Assembly (NCBI GenBank): GCA_051985675.1 | Contig: JBPYFJ010000076.1 | Location: 22,159-86,158 of the forward strand | DNA: 64,000 nucleotides | Reading direction: 5' to 3' | From: JAFAXD01 sp051985675 | GTDB taxonomy: Bacteria; Pseudomonadota; Alphaproteobacteria; Rhizobiales; Xanthobacteraceae | Part shown: piece after piece, positions 52,659 to 61,754 of the stretch | How the letters are laid out: each line of letters starts with the position of its first letter | Position numbering within the stretch: position 1 is the first letter of the stretch | Program-made: the position numbers and the translations under genes | The notes under the pieces: generated by a model | What the model was told of the DNA's origin: nothing | The model's database searches: none | What the model saw: only the letters and a program-made list of their open reading frames with translations

Positions 52659-53699
52659 TCAACTGAGCTTGTGGACTGAGGGGCCTGACGGATCGGTCCG
52701 AATCGTCAACTGCCGGATTTCGGTCGGCGTAGCCGCAAAGCGCCGTCGGAATGCCCGATTGAAATAGGAAAGGTCCCCGAACCCCACTCCAAACGCGACC
52801 GAGCTAATGTTGCGATCGGCAAGGCGTGGGTTGCTCAGAATGCGATGTGCGCGCGAGAGGCGCTGTCCGAGCACAAACGCGGAAAAGGTGAGGCCCTCGT
52901 TCTCGAAGAGCTTGTGAATGTAGCGCGGCGTGACGCGGTGGCGTCTTGCCACTTCAACGACAGACAGATCCCCGTCGCAGAGGTTTGCGCTGATGTCAGT
53001 CATGATAGATCGCAGCCGCGCCGCGGCGATGCCGCGCCCCTCCGCGATAGCCAAACCGTCGCGCGTCGCGCCGATGGTTGCGGCGATCAGATCATGCATG
53101 TGGGTAACTGCGAGCCGTTGCAACTCCGGTGTAGCCAGCGGCAAAGCATCGGTAATCGCGCGCGCATAGCTGGCAAGCAGAGTCAGAGCCTCCGAACGCG
53201 GCGGGACGAGGCGTAGCGGCGTGTCATCGAGACGCCCAACAAGGGGTGCTATCGCCGTGCGCGGCACGCGGCCTGCGACGAAACGCGCCGGCGTCGGACG
53301 CGTGATCGTGAATCCACTTGTATCTCGCGTAGCAAAGAAAGCGTCACCGTCGCGGAGCGTCAGGTCTCTGTCGCGTTGCCGCGCCATGCTGGATCCCCGA
53401 ACATTGACACCAAACAAGAGATCATCCTCGCCATTCGCGCTAGCCCAACTTGGACGTACCGCGTGGCGTAGACCGGAAAATGTTCCAGACACAACAGCGA
53501 GCCCTGGCAGGGTCCGCTTGGTCACATCGACGTGCAGTGGATAGTTAGGCAATGGCTCGAGCGGCTCGATCGGTTCGAGTTTACCCGACAGAAACGTGCG
53601 CTCACGAAGGTGGAGGTCACGAACCGCCTGGGCGCGGACCGCTTCCGACATCCCGTGAGTTGAAAACCTCAAAGTGGCGCAGGCATCTGGCACCCGCAT
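52659..53699 (-). CDS. AraC-family transcriptional regulator
   Basis: 346 residues from ATG 53699. The N-terminal half resembles the AraC-binding-like domain of AraC/XylS regulators of the NphR/FeaR type (FSGLRHAVRPSWASANGEDDLLFGVN). The last 110 residues are the double helix-turn-helix (LSVVEVARRHRVTPRYIHKLFENEG and ISSVAFGVGFGDLSYFNRAFRRRF). It diverges from the flavin monooxygenase at 53877 with 177 bp between, the usual layout for a regulator and its target. Confidence 0.85.
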   Translation of the reverse strand: MRVPDACATLRFSTHGMSEAVRAQAVRDLHLRERTFLSGKLEPIEPLEPLPNYPLHVDVTKRTLPGLAVVSGTFSGLRHAVRPSWASANGEDDLLFGVNVRGSSMARQRDRDLTLRDGDAFFATRDTSGFTITRPTPARFVAGRVPRTAIAPLVGRLDDTPLRLVPPRSEALTLLASYARAITDALPLATPELQRLAVTHMHDLIAATIGATRDGLAIAEGRGIAAARLRSIMTDISANLCDGDLSVVEVARRHRVTPRYIHKLFENEGLTFSAFVLGQRLSRAHRILSNPRLADRNISSVAFGVGFGDLSYFNRAFRRRFAATPTEIRQLTIRTDPSGPSVHKLS

Positions 53700-53876
53700 C
53701 ACCGGCGATCCCTTTGCTTGGCAGCACGCAGGTGGTCGGCCTGAACCATTATCGCACGATTTCACTTTGGTCCAAATGAGTGTTCCGTCGGGTCCAAGAT
53801 TGGCAGGCCCCGATCCAGCTAGGGTCCCTTTAGGCGCGGCACGCTGTCGATTCGACACGTCGCGATGGGAGGAGCC

Positions 53877-55004
53877 ATGGCAACGATCGAGACGATCCTG
53901 GTCGTCGGCGGAGGCATCGCCGGTCTCACCACTGCCGCCGCCCTTCACCGGCGCGGCTTCACGACGGAACTCGTCGAGCGCCAGCAGACTTGGCACGCTT
54001 TGGGAGCTGGGTTTCTGGTCCACCCCAATGGCATGCGCATGCTGCTCTCGCTTGGTCTCGCCACAGGCGTTGAGAATGCTGGCGTGCTTGTTCGTCGATG
54101 GCAGTTTTGTGGCGAGCAAGGAGACGTGCTGTCGGAAACGGACCTCGAAGCGCTATGGGGTGATGCAGGGCCCTGCGTCGGGATAGAACGGTCCAAACTC
54201 CAACGCGCGCTGCTACCGGGTGTCGCCAATATGCGCTGCAGGCTTGGCCTGTCGGTCACATCCCTGGTGCAAGACGATCGTCGCGTCTCGGTCGGATTCT
54301 CCGACGGCTCGACAGGAGACTACGATCTCGTGATCGGCGCGGACGGAATCAAGTCGACCGTCCGCGCCTTGACCCTGACAACCGCAGGGCCGAGCGATCT
54401 TGGTGCCATAAACTGGCGCAGCGTCGCCCCGATCCGCCCGGCCGGTTTGACCGAGCTGCAACTGCATCTGGGCAACAGCTGCGTGTTCGGGCTTGTGCCC
54501 ATGGCCGCTGGCCGCACCTACGGTTTTGCCTATGTCCTGGAGCCGCGTTTCCACGATCCGCTGGAGGGGCGCCTCGAGCGGCTGCGCAACCGCTTCGCCA
54601 TGTTTAATGGGCGCGTGCAGGAGTATCTTGCCTCGCTTGAGCATGACGACCAGGTCATTTGCTCGGCCATGGAATGGATGGACTCGGAAAAATGGTACGC
54701 CGGTCGGGTGGTGCTGGTGGGCGATGCCGCGCATGCCAGCTCGCCCATGATGGGACAGGGCGGCTGCATGGCGATGGAGGATGCATGCGTGCTGGCCGAG
54801 GAATTAAGCGCGGCTGTTACAGTCGACAGCGCCCTTGCCAGCTACGTCAGTAGGCGCATGCCCCGCGCCAAATGGGTCCAGCAGCAGAGCATGGCATTGG
54901 CGGAGGTTCTCACTGGGCCGTCAGCAGTCCGTAACGCCGCGCTACGCGAACGGGGCAATGAGCTGATGCAGCGCCGTTTCGGTCCCCTCGTGCCGGCGCC
55001 TTAG
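53877..55004 (+). CDS. FAD-dependent monooxygenase
   Basis: 375 residues. N-terminal VVGGGIAGLTTAAALHRRG, the DG motif VIGADGIKSTVRAL and the GD motif LVGDAAHASSPMMGQGGCMAMEDA place it in flavoprotein hydroxylase group A. ATG 53877 has GGGAGGAG upstream. It is probably controlled by the divergent AraC regulator; substrate unknown. It is only distantly like the monooxygenase at 27920. Confidence 0.88.
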   Translation: MATIETILVVGGGIAGLTTAAALHRRGFTTELVERQQTWHALGAGFLVHPNGMRMLLSLGLATGVENAGVLVRRWQFCGEQGDVLSETDLEALWGDAGPCVGIERSKLQRALLPGVANMRCRLGLSVTSLVQDDRRVSVGFSDGSTGDYDLVIGADGIKSTVRALTLTTAGPSDLGAINWRSVAPIRPAGLTELQLHLGNSCVFGLVPMAAGRTYGFAYVLEPRFHDPLEGRLERLRNRFAMFNGRVQEYLASLEHDDQVICSAMEWMDSEKWYAGRVVLVGDAAHASSPMMGQGGCMAMEDACVLAEELSAAVTVDSALASYVSRRMPRAKWVQQQSMALAEVLTGPSAVRNAALRERGNELMQRRFGPLVPAP

Positions 55005-55087
55005 CGTCCGAGTGCGCGCGATCCGGTCAAGGCGGGTTCGATGTCAGTTCGGCCCAGTCCGAGCAGCCGCTATGACGATTTGCCGCC

Positions 55088-55208
55088 ATGTCAGATTTGG
55101 GTCATTAGCGGACATTGCCGCCGCACTTCCGGATGCCCGCTTTACCCTTGAAAACGGACATCACCGACAGCCGTCGGCACGTCCGCTTAGTGCCAAAAGC
55201 GGAAGTGG
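55088..55208. repeat. Multi-hairpin dispersed repeat, copy A
   Basis: About 120 bp. It has three successive inverted motifs related to TCCGCT...AGCGGA: a degenerate GTCAGATTTGGGTCATTAGCGGAC, then GCCCGCTTTACCCTTGAAAACGGAC read as a hairpin, then TCCGCTTAGTGCCAAAAGCGGA. Same plus-strand orientation as the copies at 59235, 60710 and 61755. Confidence 0.75.
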
Positions 55209-55278
55209 TTTGGCTATTCGATGACTTCGTTGGCGGCCGTTGTGCGATTGCGCCAGAGATTGTTCGACGAAGCCATCT

Positions 55279-57150
55279 TCATTTCATTCGCATAACGTGG
55301 CGGGGAGGGTTGGCTCGGACAAAAGCCTTAGCCGCCGCTTTGTCTCCTAACACGGCCGTATCGAGGATGCAGGCATCGAGGAGTGCCTGCTCCTTCACAC
55401 CGGCCGCGACGCAGCTCGCTCGCGCTCGGTTGTAATCCTTTTGATTGAGATCGTTTGCGTAAAACGGCCTTTCGGGAATGCTGGCTTCGATCTTGGAGGC
55501 CCCGCAGAGCTGGGTCGGCAGCGATTCGCGCGGCGAGACTCTCCAGCTATCGCCGTATTGGCGATAGAGATTTAAAAAAGAAATCGGTTGAGGCAATACG
55601 GCCCCATCGCGCGCCGCAAGATCGTCCGCACCTGTATTTCCGTTTGCATTGCCAAGAAGGCCCCGCACCTTCGCCGTCGCAGTATCACCGCCCAGGACCA
55701 TCGAGACGTTGATCCAGCTGTCGTGAAGTGTCGCGGTAACAATTGCACCACTCGGGCGCTTGAATAGGTAGACGTTGCCCTTGCGCGTAATTTTGACGTC
55801 GGACAGAGAGAGCGACATGCCGTTCCCAAGGCTTCGGCGCATGCCGTTGACGACCAATCGATTCGGTTCGAGGCAAAGGGCGACGCGTGACTCGCCCATC
55901 TTCATGGCGACTGCTTTATTGACCGACGCGTTCGGCCACCTCGGTGCGCCAGACTGTTGGCGCGTTTGAACGACGAAATCCGAATCGGTCTCCGCGAGTA
56001 GAAAGTCCCCAGACGCTTGGAAATCGTAGAGCATTCCATTGAAATTGGTCAGATGGGTATCGCCGGTGCTGGTGCCGCGGGCGCATAGCGAAGTCGCATC
56101 GGGATTGCTGCTCTGCCAGAACACTACCGCTGGCGATTCCCCGCCAAACGGGCAGCATGGGGGCACCAATTTTAAGTTGTTCGTCTCAGCCGTAAATCCT
56201 TCTCGCTTGCACGTGGGGGCATTCGCGGTCCCATCTTCCACGCTTGTTCTGACGGCCATTGCCGCGCCGGCATTGAAGTTGGCCTGAGAACTACAACAGT
56301 CACCAAAGATATTGAACTCGGCAGCCTTCCAATTCTGCGCCAGATTTAAGACGTCTGGCGACTGGACGGAAAACATCAGGCCGCTGCCCGTCGACAAGGT
56401 GATCGTATCCCCGCCCGAAACGGCTTCCCCTTTCAGGCTAAGCTGGCCCAGGTTGGCAAGAGGCTGGATGGGAACCGTCGCGCTGTCACTATTCATGGCG
56501 CAATCGTTCGGATGCCCGAAATGTCCAAACCCAGCCGGACAAGTTGGTCCGAAATTGAGCAACCAAAACTGCATGAACAGAAAGCCCGCATTGCTGTAGA
56601 TGAACTGTTGAAAGCCCTGGCAGTTCGCGGCGCTACCGCAGGTCGACGTCGTAAATTGGCTCGTATTAAGCTGGAGCGAGTAGGAATTGTCGCCGTCTGG
56701 TCCGGTCAAACTTGTTACGCCGACGACGGTATCAAATGAGCCAACTGCCGAAGATATCAATTGCGTTGTCTGGGCCGAAAAATCGAAGCCGTGGCCTACC
56801 GTCTGCGGAGTTAGTCCGCCAACTGGCTGGTATGGACGCTGTGGCGCGGTCGTGCACGGAACTTCCTGCCAATCCGCATTCGGATAGGTAGCTGTAAAGC
56901 ACCCGTTCTTTGGACGGGGGGTGCGCGCCATCATTGCTCGCCAAGCGTCGCGGCTTAGATTCGCCGGACCCGGCGGCTTCGTGGTTGGCGTCGGTGCAGG
57001 ACGATCAACCGCGGGCGCAGATTTTGGTTCATTAGAAGTCGCTCCGCGCTCAGCCGAGGCGGCTAAAGGAATCAAGAGACTCCAAAAGATGCTCGATAAG
57101 GTCAATATACTGAAAACTCTCGCAACACATCCATGCGCGGAGTCGAGCAC
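55279..57150 (-). CDS. Secreted protein with von Willebrand factor type D domain
   Basis: About 623 residues if it starts at GTG 57150 (GGAGATC upstream). This puts a signal peptide (VFSILTLSSIFWSLLIPLAASA) near the N-terminus; an ATG at 57252 would add 34 residues. After a proline linker comes a beta-rich domain of unknown type with paired cysteines (about 80-340). A VWFD-like domain spans about 350-540: TSTGDTHLTNFNGMLYDFQASGDF, VVQTRQQSG and VRGLLGNANGNTGADDLAARDG, whose GLLGNANGN is the calcium-type turn. It is presumably an exported adhesin-like or structural protein. Flanked by repeat copies A and B. Confidence 0.75.
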   Translation of the reverse strand: MLDSAHGCVARVFSILTLSSIFWSLLIPLAASAERGATSNEPKSAPAVDRPAPTPTTKPPGPANLSRDAWRAMMARTPRPKNGCFTATYPNADWQEVPCTTAPQRPYQPVGGLTPQTVGHGFDFSAQTTQLISSAVGSFDTVVGVTSLTGPDGDNSYSLQLNTSQFTTSTCGSAANCQGFQQFIYSNAGFLFMQFWLLNFGPTCPAGFGHFGHPNDCAMNSDSATVPIQPLANLGQLSLKGEAVSGGDTITLSTGSGLMFSVQSPDVLNLAQNWKAAEFNIFGDCCSSQANFNAGAAMAVRTSVEDGTANAPTCKREGFTAETNNLKLVPPCCPFGGESPAVVFWQSSNPDATSLCARGTSTGDTHLTNFNGMLYDFQASGDFLLAETDSDFVVQTRQQSGAPRWPNASVNKAVAMKMGESRVALCLEPNRLVVNGMRRSLGNGMSLSLSDVKITRKGNVYLFKRPSGAIVTATLHDSWINVSMVLGGDTATAKVRGLLGNANGNTGADDLAARDGAVLPQPISFLNLYRQYGDSWRVSPRESLPTQLCGASKIEASIPERPFYANDLNQKDYNRARASCVAAGVKEQALLDACILDTAVLGDKAAAKAFVRANPPRHVMRMK

Positions 57151-57346
57151 GACGTTGATCTCCGTAATTTCGGAAAGACCTCTGCCATCCTGGTAATAAC
57201 CAACGCTTTCACAACCTGAAGCCTGTGTCCAGCGGGCGAACCGCCAGGGCATCGCTCTGTGCGGCAGGCGGCGCGAGCGCAGGAACGGACGCGCGGTTGC
57301 CTGAGCAGTTCAGCAAGCGAGATATTGAGAGGCCGCCGGGTAGTGC

Positions 57347-57430
57347 GATGTCCGCTATGGGTCACTAGCGAACGACATCGCCAGGACGCGAACTGCATTT
57401 GTGTCGGGAGTTCCTCAAAAGCGGACGTGA
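57347..57430. repeat. Multi-hairpin dispersed repeat, copy B (degenerate)
   Basis: It begins GATGTCCGCTATGGGTCACTAGCG, like the head of the other copies, and ends with AAAAGCGGACG; the middle has diverged. It lies between the VWFD gene and the integrase pseudogene. Confidence 0.5.
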
Positions 57431-57489
57431 ATTCAACGCCTTCCCGTGCAACGCATGATTGTCGTCCTCCGTAACCAAGGAGGATGACC

Positions 57490-58069
57490 ATGGCTGACGA
57501 AATCACCCTATCGGTGCTCAGGCACGCACCCTGGAACAAAGGAAAACTGACGGGCGCAAAGCCGCCACTCAGACCGCGACACGGCTGGGCAATCAGGAGC
57601 CGATTGCTAATCGAAGGACGAACCCGCGATCTTGCCCTGTTCAATTTGGCGATCGACAGCAAACTGCGCGGTTGCGACCTCGTTGCTCTCAGGGTCGGCG
57701 ACGTAGCACCGAACGGCTATGCGGTCGACCGTGTAATGGTGCAGCAACAGAAGACAGGTCGCCCCGTCAAGTTTGAACTCACGGATGAAACGCGACAAGC
57801 CGTCGACGATTATCTCAAAGCGGCGAGCACGAAGCCCGACGAGTTCCTTTTCTCGGGGCGGCTAGATGTCAGTCGGTGCATGACGAGACGTCAGTATGCC
57901 CGGCTTCTTTCGGAGTGGACCGCCAGCATTGGACGTTGATCTATCGCCGGACTGGCAACCTGCGGGCCGTCCAATGCTATTGGGTCACGCTCGGATCGAG
58001 AGCACCGGGAGGTACCTCGGCATCGAAGTCGATGATGCGCTTTCGATAGCGGAACAGATTGATGTCTGA
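57490..58069 (+). pseudogene. Tyrosine recombinase/integrase pseudogene
   Basis: A strong ribosome site (AAGGAGG, 57477-57483) and ATG 57490 start a typical short rhizobial integrase: RTRDLALFNLAIDSKLRGCDLVALRV with the first catalytic arginine, then MTRRQYARLLSEWTASIG. There the segment that should hold the HxxR catalytic box is missing and the frame hits a stop. Further on, in other frames, LIYRRTGNLRAVQ and LLGHARIESTGRYLGIEVDDALSIAEQIDV complete the normal C-terminus up to TGA 58069. So there is one deletion and at least one single-base shift, and the enzyme is inactive. Confidence 0.85.
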
Positions 58070-58111
58070 AATACCCGGGCAGAGCGGACGTGCTCTGCTC
58101 AATCGTTAATG

Positions 58112-58152
58112 GTCTGCTTTGTGCCAATTCCGGACTCATGCGGTGCAGTAAA
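58112..58152. repeat. Multi-hairpin dispersed repeat, copy F (tail only)
   Basis: TCTGCTTTGTGCCAATTCCGG and ACTCATGCGGTGCAGTAAAT match the tail of copy E (61849-61890). Only the third hairpin and following flank remain. Confidence 0.55.
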
Positions 58153-58160
58153 TAGCATGA

Positions 58161-59153
58161 TCATTCGATCACCTCGTCGGCGCGGGCGAGGAGCGAAGGC
58201 GGCACGGTGAGGCCGAGCATCCTCGCGGTCTGTGCGTTTATGACCAGCTCGAACTTGTTGGCCTGCACCACAGGCAAGCCCGCGGGCTTGGCGCCCTTGA
58301 GGATACGGCCCACATAGAAGCCCGCCTGACGCCACGCGTCCGCAATGTTGGTTCCGTAACTCATCAGCCCACCGACATCGGGAAATTCACGAGAGCTGAA
58401 TGTCGAGGGAATGCCGTGGCGCGACGTCAAATTAACCAATTGGATACGCCGGATGGAGAAGAACGGGTCGCCCCCAACGAAGAGGGCGTCGGGTCGGTCA
58501 CGCATAAAGCTTGCAAAGGCGGTATCAATCTCGCCGCTCGTGCCGGCGTTGAACGCATCGATTTGCAACCCCATGAGGCGCGCCGCCGGCGGCACCTCGC
58601 GCAACGTGGCCTCGCTGGCGGGATAGGTCGGATTGACGAGGACGGCGACACGTTTGGTTGTGGGCACCAACTCACGCAGAAGCTCAAGCCGCTTCGCCAC
58701 AACTTCGTTGGCAAAAAAATTGACGCCTGTCAGGTTGCCGCCAGGCCGGGAGAGGCTGGCGACGATACCGAGCCTGACGGGATCCTCATCGAGCGCAAAG
58801 ACGATGGGGATCGTCGCGGTTGCTTTCTTGACCGTTAAGGTTGCGATACTTCCGAATGCCGCGATAACGGCCACCTGCCGGCGAACAAGGTCGTCCGCCT
58901 GTACCGGAAGCCGATCGTTTTGACCTTCGGCCCAACGATAAAGCGTCATTACGTTCTCGCCTTCGACATAACCTCCCTCTTTCAAACCCTGTTGAAACGC
59001 ACGTACACGATGCGCGAAAGCATCCGCCGATCCGCTGCTGAGGAGTCCAATCACCGGCGTCGCCGGCTGCTGCGCCCGCGCCACCACCGGCCAGATCGTG
59101 GCACCGCCAAGCGTCGCGATAAACTCGCGCCGTTTCATCAAGTGGCTAGACAT
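58161..59153 (-). CDS. ABC transporter substrate-binding protein (ABC_sub_bind family)
   Basis: 330 residues. A Tat-like signal (MKRREFIATLGGATIWPVVARA) is followed by the family fold: PVIGLLSSGSADAFAHRVRAFQQGLKEGGYVEG, NLTGVNFFANEVVAKRLELLRELVPTTKRVAVLVNP and the terminal GLTVPPSLLARADEVIE. Proteins of this type are very numerous in Bradyrhizobium-like genomes and mostly orphan, as here; ligand unknown. A mutated fragment of the same 3' end occurs near 52312. Confidence 0.9.
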   Translation of the reverse strand: MSSHLMKRREFIATLGGATIWPVVARAQQPATPVIGLLSSGSADAFAHRVRAFQQGLKEGGYVEGENVMTLYRWAEGQNDRLPVQADDLVRRQVAVIAAFGSIATLTVKKATATIPIVFALDEDPVRLGIVASLSRPGGNLTGVNFFANEVVAKRLELLRELVPTTKRVAVLVNPTYPASEATLREVPPAARLMGLQIDAFNAGTSGEIDTAFASFMRDRPDALFVGGDPFFSIRRIQLVNLTSRHGIPSTFSSREFPDVGGLMSYGTNIADAWRQAGFYVGRILKGAKPAGLPVVQANKFELVINAQTARMLGLTVPPSLLARADEVIE

Positions 59154-59234
59154 TCAACCCCCCAGCGGGGTCAGCCGTGCCGATACGTCATACTAGCATG
59201 CCCGATCCGGTCTAGAACGACGCCTGGGATGCCC

Positions 59235-59331
59235 GATGTCCGCTTTGGGTCATTAGCGGACTTCGGCGCCGCGACTTCCGATGTCTGCTTTACCCCCGAG
59301 AGCGGACCTCACCGAGCGTCGTCGGCATGTT
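59235..59331. repeat. Multi-hairpin dispersed repeat, copy C
   Basis: GATGTCCGCTTTGGGTCATT and AGCGGACTTCGGCGCCGC, then ATGTCTGCTTTACCCCCGAG with AGCGGACCTCACCGA. Two of the three hairpins are retained; the third is lost. Confidence 0.7.
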
Positions 59332-59446
59332 CACTGTGTTGCCATTTGTGGACATTGACGATGTGAGCTACATCACAGTCAGTTTTTGTCGGTTTGTCAT
59401 ATTTTATAGTTCTGAAGCCCTGCGTCCACCTTGTTGGGGGGTCGCC

Positions 59447-60685
59447 ATGATCGTGAGCCGAACACTGATCTTGCTGGCCGCGTTGATTTTGAACCCGCTG
59501 GCGGCGTCCGCAAATGTCATTACGGACTGGGACGAAAAGGCAGTCACGCTACTTCAGCCAAGATTTGCACCGCCGATAGCGTATCGCGCGATGGCGATCA
59601 TCGAGCTCGCCATGTTTGAAGCGGTGAACTCTGTTGACCAGCGCTACCAGCCTTACAGAGCTGTGCTGCAGGTAGAACCTGGTACGTCGCAGGAGGCTGC
59701 GGCCGCTACCGCTGCCGCAGTTGCAATGACCAAGCTTGTGCCGGACGCCGCAGGCGACATCCAGACGACACTGACAACATACCTCTCTGCGTTGCCCGAT
59801 GGCATCGCGAAGGCCAATGGCATCAAGCTTGGCACCGAGGCTGCCGAAGCGATCTTGCAGGCGCGCGCCGAGGACGGTTCGTCGATGCCCGATGCCTATA
59901 GGCCCGTGACTGCGCCGGGTGTCTACATTCCGACACCCAACGTAGTTGCCCCGCAGTGGCCCAACGTGAAGCCCTTTGTCATGACCAGCGCATCGCAGTT
60001 TCGAGCACCGCCGCCGGTCGCGCTCAACAGCGAGCAATGGGCTAAGGATTACAACGAGATCAAGGAATTCGGGGAGAAGAACAGCAGCAAGCGGTCGCCC
60101 CGTCAGACCGAGGATGCAAAGTTCTGGCTTCTGACAGGGCCGCTCAGCACGCATCCACTCGAACGTCAGATCGTTCTCAACAAGAAAATGACTGTGACCG
60201 ACAGCGCGCGCTTTCTTGCACTGATTGCGGCTGCCGAGGCTGACGCCATGATTGCTGTCATGGACGCCAAGTATAACTACGGCTTCTGGCGGCCCGTTAC
60301 GGCTATTCGCAACGGCGACATCGACGGTAACGACGCCACCGACCGCGTGCCGACATGGCTACCAATCGATAACACGCCAATGCATCCGGAATATCCCTGT
60401 GCGCATTGCATCGTAAGCTCGACGGTTGCCGCCGCGGCGGAAGCGATGTTAGGGACACCCGACGTTGGCGAAGTGACGATGGTAAGCTCGACGGCACCCG
60501 GCGTGACGCATCGCTGGACCAACCTCGATGCTTACACGGACGAGGTCGCGGAGGCCCGCATTTGCGCTGGTTTTCATTATCGCTTCTCGACTATCGCGGG
60601 CAGGCAAATGGGGCGGGACATCGGTAGCTATGCTGCCAAAACAATTTTGCTGCCGCTGCAAGCGGGGGCGAATCCCCGTCGGTAA
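59447..60685 (+). CDS. Vanadium-dependent haloperoxidase / PAP2-like exported protein
   Basis: 412 residues. A signal peptide (MIVSRTLILLAALILNPLAASA) is followed by an all-helical domain. The three active-site blocks of the vanadium haloperoxidase/acid phosphatase superfamily are in place: YGFWRPVTAIR (about 278-288), PEYPCAHCIVSSTVAAAAEAML (about 312-333) and ARICAGFHYRFSTIAGRQMG (about 369-388), the last with the vanadate/phosphate His and Arg. It might oxidise halides with peroxide or be a phosphatase. ATG 59447 is set by the signal peptide. Flanked by repeat copies C and D. Confidence 0.85.
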   Translation: MIVSRTLILLAALILNPLAASANVITDWDEKAVTLLQPRFAPPIAYRAMAIIELAMFEAVNSVDQRYQPYRAVLQVEPGTSQEAAAATAAAVAMTKLVPDAAGDIQTTLTTYLSALPDGIAKANGIKLGTEAAEAILQARAEDGSSMPDAYRPVTAPGVYIPTPNVVAPQWPNVKPFVMTSASQFRAPPPVALNSEQWAKDYNEIKEFGEKNSSKRSPRQTEDAKFWLLTGPLSTHPLERQIVLNKKMTVTDSARFLALIAAAEADAMIAVMDAKYNYGFWRPVTAIRNGDIDGNDATDRVPTWLPIDNTPMHPEYPCAHCIVSSTVAAAAEAMLGTPDVGEVTMVSSTAPGVTHRWTNLDAYTDEVAEARICAGFHYRFSTIAGRQMGRDIGSYAAKTILLPLQAGANPRR

Positions 60686-60709
60686 TGGAGACAGCGCGGT
60701 GGGATGCGC

Positions 60710-60827
60710 GATGTCCGCTTTGGGTCATAAGCGGACATTGCCGCCGCGCTTCCGAATGTCCGCTTTACTCCCGAAAGCGGACATCAGCGAAAATGTCGAT
60801 TCTGTCTTAGTGCCAGGAACGGAAGTG
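60710..60827. repeat. Multi-hairpin dispersed repeat, copy D
   Basis: GATGTCCGCTTTGGGTCATA with AGCGGACATTGCC, then ATGTCCGCTTT-7nt-AAAGCGGACAT as a perfect 11-bp hairpin, then a diverged third segment ending AGTGCCAGGAACGGAAGTG. Confidence 0.75.
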
Positions 60828-60850
60828 CCAGGACAGTGACAGAAACTACC

Positions 60851-61711
60851 TCACGGTCGCCGTTCGGCCACCATGCGAACGAGACGGCGGTCGTTTAGAC
60901 CCCAATCAGCTTTGGCAACCACGTCTTGATAGTGGAGCAGTCGGAAGTCTCTAAAGGCCGTCAATAGCCGACCAGGGTCGATGGCCGTCGATGGGCGGCC
61001 CTTGACCTCTTCTTCCTCGCCAAAGCTTTCGATTACGATGATGCCGCCAGGCCGCATGGACTGCCGCAGGCGTTCAACGTAGGCAGCCGAGGTGACCGGA
61101 AACGGTTCATACATGAACACGATCAGGTCCCACTGACCGGTACCGTAATCAAACGCATCCTCAGTCTCACGAACCGCGTTGAGCTTGACACCGGCGCTTT
61201 CGGCATTCTTGCGCGCGATGGCGATCCCTTCATCGGACATGTCGAAGCCAGTGACGTCCCAGCCCTTGAGCGCCAAAAAGACCGAGTTCCGTCCTTGCCC
61301 TATGCCCACGTCCAGCGCGCGTCCAGGTTTGCGACCTTCCACGGTCGATACCAGCAGTGCATTCGGTTGCGTGGCAAAGCCGGGCCGGGTGGTCTTATAG
61401 ATGTTGTTGAACATGACCCGCCAACCATCCGACCTTTGCCGATGCATCTGTCGGACGATCGCAATTTGACGTGTTGCTTCTGCTTCGGACGCGCCATTCG
61501 CGATCAAATCCTTGTTATAGAGGTCGAACAGGATGCCCGGCCCGTCTACCGGCGGCGCCTTATTCAACCACTCCATAAAATTCCTCCAGACCGCCTCGTC
61601 GGACGGCTGCGCAAGCGCGCCGACGGCAACTGTGAATGCAAAAATAAAACAGATGATTGCAGGGAGACACGAACACGCGGAGCGCGAGGCCACTGATCTT
61701 CTCTCAGCCAT
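60851..61711 (-). CDS. SAM-dependent methyltransferase with an N-terminal export signal
   Basis: 286 residues. The first 35 (MAERRSVASRSACSC then LPAIICFIFAFTVAVGALAQ) look like a signal peptide with cleavage after GALA. The rest is a class I methyltransferase: ALDVGIGQGRNSVFLALKG (SAM site, about 132-150), VTGFDMSDEGIAIARKNA (acidic residue of motif II), WDLIVFMYEPF and MRPGGIIVIESFGEEEE. A periplasmic SAM enzyme would be unusual because SAM is cytoplasmic; the segment may be a membrane anchor instead. There is no alternative start that removes it cleanly. Flanked by repeats D and E. Confidence 0.82.
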   Translation of the reverse strand: MAERRSVASRSACSCLPAIICFIFAFTVAVGALAQPSDEAVWRNFMEWLNKAPPVDGPGILFDLYNKDLIANGASEAEATRQIAIVRQMHRQRSDGWRVMFNNIYKTTRPGFATQPNALLVSTVEGRKPGRALDVGIGQGRNSVFLALKGWDVTGFDMSDEGIAIARKNAESAGVKLNAVRETEDAFDYGTGQWDLIVFMYEPFPVTSAAYVERLRQSMRPGGIIVIESFGEEEEVKGRPSTAIDPGRLLTAFRDFRLLHYQDVVAKADWGLNDRRLVRMVAERRP

Positions 61712-61754
61712 TGATCTTGCTTGACTTGATCAAGACAACATAGCGCGATGAAAC

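Noticed and set aside
57102..57662. Minus-strand 186-codon frame upstream of the VWFD gene
   Set aside because: It overlaps the integrase relic antisense and the start region of the VWFD gene in another frame and has no recognisable sequence.
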